NCBI RefSeq assembly: GCF_025060895.1
Contig: NZ_JANZKV010000075.1
Location: 1-48,692, forward strand
Direction: 5' to 3'
Length of the DNA: 48,692 nucleotides
Origin: Stieleria sedimenti
GTDB lineage: Bacteria; Planctomycetota; Planctomycetia; Pirellulales; Pirellulaceae
Both the position numbers and the translations under genes were made by a program. Below, piece after piece: positions 44,627 through 48,692 of the stretch; the first letter of the stretch is position 1, and each line of letters opens with the position of its first letter. The notes beneath the pieces are model-generated. The model saw only the letters and a list, made by a program, of their open reading frames with translations. It was not told the DNA's origin and did not search any database.

Positions 44627-47056
44627 ATGCAAGCTTGTTTCCATCGCCACGCGCTCGTGCGCTTCACCGTTCTCGCCGGACTGGTTGCGGGTGTTCTGGT
44701 GCCCTGCGGCATGAGATCGCTGCGTGCCGAAGAGCTGCGTGCCGAAGAGCGGCGAACGGATGCTTCGGCCGACGAACTGCGATTCTTTGAACAAAAGATC
44801 CGCCCCTTGTTGGTCGAGCACTGCTACGAGTGCCACAGCGAAGAGGCCGGTGAGCAGCAGGGTGGTTTGCTGCTCGATCGGCGATCGGGGTGGATCGAGG
44901 GTGGTGACACGAACAAGGCCGTGATTCCCGGCGAACCCGATGCGTCCTTGCTGATCACCGCGATTCGGTATGACCACGATGATCTTCAGATGCCGCCGGA
45001 GCAGCGACTCGATGACGAAACGATTGCGTTGTTTGAGCAGTGGGTTCGGCGTGGTGCGCATGGTCCGGTCGATGACATGGGGGAGACCGAGTTCTCGCGA
45101 TTGGGTGACCAGGACTACCTGTTTGATCAAGCGGCAAATCATTGGGCTTTTCAACCGGTCCGCCCGGTCGAGATTCCGTCGCCGGGGGCGATCGATTCCG
45201 ATCACGAACGCTGGGGTGAAAACGCAATTGATGGTTTCGTGCTCGATTCGTTGCACAACGCCGAACTGACGCCTTCCCCTCCCGCCGACGCCGCGACCTT
45301 GGCTCGTCGCTTGCACTATGATCTGACGGGGTTGCCGCCGACGTTTGAGCACGTCACCGCGTTTCAGGAAGCGACGGAAGTGGATCCCGATGGCGCGACG
45401 CCGCGGTTGATCGACCAACTGATCGAATCACCCGAGTTCGGACAACATCTCGGGCGTCTGTGGTTGGACGTCGTTCGCTATGCCGACACCGACAACAACT
45501 ATCGTCCGGACACACGCACGCCGCACTACCACCCGTTCGCGTTTTCCTATCGCGACTATGTTGTGCGCTCGCTCAATGACGACAAGCCCTACGACCAATT
45601 TCTGAAAGAGCAGATCGCGGCGGACCTGATGGGGTTTTCGGCGGATGCACCGGAGATGGCGGCACTCGGCTTTTATGCTTCGGGTCCATATTCCAGCCGG
45701 GCGCAGAACGAAGCGTTGGATGATTGGATCGATGTGACCACGCGTGGCCTGATGGGCATCACGGCGGCTTGTGCACGTTGTCACGATCACAAGTTCGAGC
45801 CCGTCCCGACCGCCGATTATTATTCGTTGCGCGGCGTGTTTGCCGCCGTCGCACGCGTGAATCCGTTGGATGAAACGAAGCTGCCGTTGTTGGCAACGTA
45901 TCAGCCGACAGAAGCCCAGGCCGCCGACTTCGCCAAGAAGCGATCGGCCATCGAAGCCAAGATCAACGGGGCTGCGGGCAAAACGGCGAAAAACAACAAC
46001 CGGCCCATCGCGCTGAAGATTCGTGAAACAGAATTGGCCGAGTTGCTCACGTTTCATCCAGGCGCCCCGGCGCGGGCGATGGTGGTTGCCGAGCGGAAAC
46101 GGCCGCCGGAATCTTTTGTCTTTGTCCGAGGCGATGCTGCCTCACGCGGCGAGGCGGTGCCCCGTCGGTTCCTGAAGATCCTGGATCCGCAACAGCACGC
46201 GTTTCCAGAGACCAACAGCGGCCGATTGCAATTGGCCGACAAGATCGCGTCGGCGGACAATCCGCTCACCGCCCGCGTGTTCGTCAACCGCGTTTGGGGA
46301 TACCTGATCGGTTCGCATCTGGTGGACACGCCATCGGATTTCGGATTGCAGGGGGCTCCCCCCACGCACCCCCGGTTGTTGGATTGGCTGGCCGATGACT
46401 TCATCCGCCACGACTGGTCGGTCAAACATCTGGTGCGACGGATCGTGATGTCACGGACCTATCAGCAATCCAGTCGAACGCGCGAGATCGCGGTCGCGGT
46501 GGATCCCGAGAATCGATGGCTGTGGCGGGCCAATCGAAAACATCTAACCATCGAAGCGATTCGTGACAGCATGCTGCTGGTCGCCGGCCGATTGGACCGC
46601 CGGATGGGTGGTCACCCCGAGCGACTCTGGGGCGACGACTACACCCGGCGTCGCGCGATCTACGGATTCATCAATCGCTTCAATTTGGATCCCACGCTCA
46701 GGGCCTTTGATTTCCCGGCCCCCGTGCAAACGCAACCCGCGCGGGGCGAAAGCATCGTGGCCCAACAAGCGTTGTTTCTCATGAACTCGCCACTGGTGAT
46801 CGATCAGGCTGCCGCGATCGCATCGGCAGACGCGTTGAAGCGGCTCGAAAGCGAGGAGGCCAAAGTGCGGTTTCTGTTTCGGTCGATCTTGGGACGCGAA
46901 CCGGTCGCCGCGGAAGTTTCCAGAACTTTGAAATTGGTCGAGTTTCAAAAACGATTTCAAAAACCGGACCGGCCACAAACACGCTTCATCGATTCACCTT
47001 GGCCGCTCGTCGCCCAGGCGCTGTTGATGAGCAACGAATTTCAGTATGTGGACTAG
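44627..47056 (+). CDS. PSCyt1-DUF1549-DUF1553 planctomycete cytochrome protein (pair 3)
   Basis: 809 residues with a hydrophobic leader (VRFTVLAGLVAGVLVPCG). The PSCyt1 cytochrome domain is IRPLLVEHCYECHSEEAG (Cys66, Cys69, His70) and ends EFQWVRRGA-like (LFEQWVRRGAHGP). DUF1549 is NAIDGFVLDSLHNAELTPS through YDQFLKEQIAADL, with a second CxxCH in GITAACARCHDHKFEP (Cys382, Cys385, His386). DUF1553 is NPLTARVFVNRVWGYLIG, TPSDFGLQGAPPTHPRLLDW and FLMNSPLVIDQAAAIA. Predicted periplasmic di-haem protein. The ATG at 44627 is preferred because the upstream frame runs antisense over the DUF1080 start. The DUF1501 gene follows after only 4 nt. Confidence 0.93.
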   Translation: MQACFHRHALVRFTVLAGLVAGVLVPCGMRSLRAEELRAEERRTDASADELRFFEQKIRPLLVEHCYECHSEEAGEQQGGLLLDRRSGWIEGGDTNKAVIPGEPDASLLITAIRYDHDDLQMPPEQRLDDETIALFEQWVRRGAHGPVDDMGETEFSRLGDQDYLFDQAANHWAFQPVRPVEIPSPGAIDSDHERWGENAIDGFVLDSLHNAELTPSPPADAATLARRLHYDLTGLPPTFEHVTAFQEATEVDPDGATPRLIDQLIESPEFGQHLGRLWLDVVRYADTDNNYRPDTRTPHYHPFAFSYRDYVVRSLNDDKPYDQFLKEQIAADLMGFSADAPEMAALGFYASGPYSSRAQNEALDDWIDVTTRGLMGITAACARCHDHKFEPVPTADYYSLRGVFAAVARVNPLDETKLPLLATYQPTEAQAADFAKKRSAIEAKINGAAGKTAKNNNRPIALKIRETELAELLTFHPGAPARAMVVAERKRPPESFVFVRGDAASRGEAVPRRFLKILDPQQHAFPETNSGRLQLADKIASADNPLTARVFVNRVWGYLIGSHLVDTPSDFGLQGAPPTHPRLLDWLADDFIRHDWSVKHLVRRIVMSRTYQQSSRTREIAVAVDPENRWLWRANRKHLTIEAIRDSMLLVAGRLDRRMGGHPERLWGDDYTRRRAIYGFINRFNLDPTLRAFDFPAPVQTQPARGESIVAQQALFLMNSPLVIDQAAAIASADALKRLESEEAKVRFLFRSILGREPVAAEVSRTLKLVEFQKRFQKPDRPQTRFIDSPWPLVAQALLMSNEFQYVD

Positions 47057-47060
47057 CAAC

Positions 47061-48476
47061 ATGAACCCTTTCGTTTCGCGTCGCCAGTTGTTGCAGTCGA
47101 CCAGTCTCGGGTCGATCGCACTGGCCAGCCTGTTGCACGAACCGGCCGATGCCGGCAGGGCGCCCGAAGAGTCGCCGTTGAGCCAGCAATCGCCGCACTT
47201 TCCGGCCCGGGTCAAACGCGTGATCCACTTGTTCATGAACGGCGGTCCGTCCCAGATGGACACGTTCGATCGTAAACCTGCACTCAACCGGCTCGACGGC
47301 AAGCCGCTTCCCGATTCGGTCAAGAAACTGTTGCAACCGACCCAACGCAACCGCGCAGGAAACCTGTTCGGTTCACCGTTCAAATTCAAACGCTACGGCG
47401 AGTGTGGATTGGAGGTCAGCGAGCTGTTTCCCAACGTCGCCCGGCATGCCGATGATCTGTGTGTCATTCGTAGCATGCAAGGTGAAATCGCCAATCACAC
47501 GCCCGGGTTGCTGTTGACCAATTGCGGACACTCCACACTGCCGCGTCCCAGTCTCGGTTCCTGGTTGTTGTACGGCTTGGGCAACGAAAGCGATGAATTG
47601 CCGGGGTTCGTCGTTTTGTGTCCCCGCGGGTTGCCGACCGCACAGTCACGCAACTGGACCAGTGCGTTTATGCCGGGTGTCTATCAGGGAACGCACATCG
47701 ACACGGAAAATACCGGGAAGCAGATCGTCGCCAACCTGACGCGTGATGACGTCCGCCCGGGGTCGCAGCGGGCCCAGTTGGGGCTGACCCAATTCTTGAA
47801 CCAGCGACACGCGGCACAGCGTCCGGGAGACGAGCGATTGGAGAGCCGCATTCACACGATGGAGCTGGCGTTTCGGATGCAAAGTGCCGGAACGGATGCC
47901 TTTGATTTGTCGCAAGAACCAACGCACATTCGCGAACTGTACGGCGAGACGACTCAGGGCCGCAACATGCTGTACGCGCGACGCCTGGCCGAACGCGGTG
48001 TACGCTACATCCAGTGCTACCACGGCGGCGGTCAACCATGGGACAACCACGGTTCGATCGTGCGAAACATCTCACGGTTGGCAAAGGAATCGGATCAGCC
48101 GATCGCCGCGTTGTTGACGGATTTAAAGCAGCGTGGAATGCTGGACGAAACGTTGGTCATTTGGGGGGGCGAAATGGGGCGCACGCCGACGGTCCAGCAG
48201 GTCAAGGATCCGACCAAAGTCGGCCGCGATCACCATATCGATGGTTACACTGTGTGGATGGCCGGTGGCGGCGTGCGTGGGGGAATGACCTACGGAGCAA
48301 CCGACGAACTGGCGATGGCGGTGACGGAAAACAAAGTCACGATGCCTGATTTCCACGCCACCGTGTTGCATCAATTGGGTTTCGATCACAGACGATTGAC
48401 CTACCGTTATTCGGGACGCGATTTCCGTTTGACCGACGTGCACGGACGCGTCATCGACACGATTTTGAACAGCTGA
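47061..48476 (+). CDS. DUF1501 protein, Tat-type signal (pair 3)
   Basis: 471 residues. The twin-arginine-like N-terminus is MNPFVSRRQLLQSTSLGSIA. DUF1501 signatures: VIHLFMNGGPSQMDTFDRKP, CVIRSMQGEIANHTPGLLLT, GGQPWDNHGSI, LVIWGGEMGRTPTVQQVKDP with the DHH cluster (GRDHHIDGYTVWM), and the terminal FDHRRLTYRYSGRDFRLTDV. Starts 4 nt after the PSCyt1-DUF1549-DUF1553 stop, so the two are one transcriptional unit and probably one functional module. It is the most typical DUF1501 protein of the three in the window. Confidence 0.93.
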   Translation: MNPFVSRRQLLQSTSLGSIALASLLHEPADAGRAPEESPLSQQSPHFPARVKRVIHLFMNGGPSQMDTFDRKPALNRLDGKPLPDSVKKLLQPTQRNRAGNLFGSPFKFKRYGECGLEVSELFPNVARHADDLCVIRSMQGEIANHTPGLLLTNCGHSTLPRPSLGSWLLYGLGNESDELPGFVVLCPRGLPTAQSRNWTSAFMPGVYQGTHIDTENTGKQIVANLTRDDVRPGSQRAQLGLTQFLNQRHAAQRPGDERLESRIHTMELAFRMQSAGTDAFDLSQEPTHIRELYGETTQGRNMLYARRLAERGVRYIQCYHGGGQPWDNHGSIVRNISRLAKESDQPIAALLTDLKQRGMLDETLVIWGGEMGRTPTVQQVKDPTKVGRDHHIDGYTVWMAGGGVRGGMTYGATDELAMAVTENKVTMPDFHATVLHQLGFDHRRLTYRYSGRDFRLTDVHGRVIDTILNS

Positions 48477-48587
48477 GTGATGCCCTTGTCCTTTTCACAC
48501 CCTCCGGCGATGCGCGTGTTTCAAGTTGTTAGCGTTCGATCTTGGTTGCAGGTGCCCGAGTTTTTGTCGGCGATTTTCCATTCGACC

Positions 48588-48620
48588 CTTCCCTCGCTGC
48601 GCTCGACCCTCCCCGTCAGG
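48588..48620. repeat. Family E repeat copy
   Basis: CCCTTCCCTCGCTGCGCTCG followed by ACCCTCCCCGTCAGG, matching the arms at 7549-7583. It lies in the 216-nt stretch after the last gene, which contains no other gene that I can see. Confidence 0.6.
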
Positions 48621-48627
48621 CAACGCT

Positions 48628-48692
48628 GTGAAGCATTTTTTAGCGGCAGGGCGCGAGCCCTCCGGTGTTTTGGCAGAGATGAAGAACCGGAG
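48628..48692. repeat. Family D element, cut by the window end
   Basis: GTGAAGCATTTTTTAGCGGC then AGGGCGCGAGCCCTCCGGT (48628-48666), the inverse complement of the right arm at 30624-30666. The final ACCGGAG at the window edge looks like the beginning of the opposite arm, so the element continues outside. Confidence 0.75.

Overview
The window reads as a chromosomal segment of a marine-type planctomycete, most likely Pirellulaceae (Rhodopirellula or Rubripirellula-like). The evidence is the protein families. There are three DUF1501 proteins with twin-arginine-type N-termini, each beside a different secreted partner (DUF1800, DUF1549/DUF1553, PSCyt1-DUF1549-DUF1553). There is also a DUF1559 prepilin-like protein, a DUF1080 protein, a nickel superoxide dismutase, a moderately high G+C content and many non-ATG or weakly marked starts. 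About 36 genes are supported. I saw no tRNA, rRNA, CRISPR array, phage gene or transposase.

Layout. 0-8.1 kb: GT4 glycosyltransferase, secreted endonuclease/exonuclease/phosphatase-fold protein, orphan trehalohydrolase treZ, a very large secreted YCF48-type propeller protein with a CBM9/DOMON-like C-terminus, and the fluoride channel crcB. 8.2-12.7 kb: acetolactate synthase large subunit ilvB and a thioredoxin/six-hairpin SSP411 protein fused to a DsbD-alpha-like domain. 13-18.5 kb (minus strand): a compact YtrA-type operon (GntR regulator, ABC ATPase, large ABC permease, unknown membrane protein) with a readable sigma70-type promoter overlapped by a palindromic operator. 18.7-20.7 kb: Nei/Fpg DNA glycosylase, biotin ligase and a small membrane protein. 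20.7-24.3 kb: DUF1800-DUF1501 pair. 24.6-27.8 kb: moaA, then an SDR and a PfkB sugar kinase that fit a hexuronate/2-keto-3-deoxygluconate route. 28-34.2 kb: DUF2585 membrane protein, small lipoprotein with DUF1559 protein, CvpA-like membrane protein, nickel-dependent racemase larA and a methyltransferase. 34.3-37.5 kb: second DUF1549/1553-DUF1501 pair. 37.8-43.3 kb: Ni-SOD, glutamine-dependent nadE, an unknown secreted protein, a hydroxypyruvate-isomerase-like TIM barrel and an alkyltransferase-like protein. 43.4-48.5 kb: DUF1080 protein divergent from the third pair, PSCyt1-DUF1549-DUF1553 and DUF1501.

Most spacers, especially between convergent genes, hold short inverted-repeat elements in at least five recurrent families. 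Two of these (called A and B here) share one scaffold. The family A loci at 1.2 kb and 20.7 kb have the same arrangement, one inverted copy followed by two direct copies. A six-unit tandem array of identical 26-bp hairpins lies at 37588-37743. No associated transposase is present.

The strongest candidates for new biology are: the threefold repetition of 'DUF1501 plus variable secreted partner'; the hairpin repeat families and the 26-bp array; the YtrA-type operon with its uncharacterised fourth protein; and a Ni-SOD whose nickel hook seems to be exposed directly by signal peptidase. All function calls come from motif recognition by eye; no database search was run.
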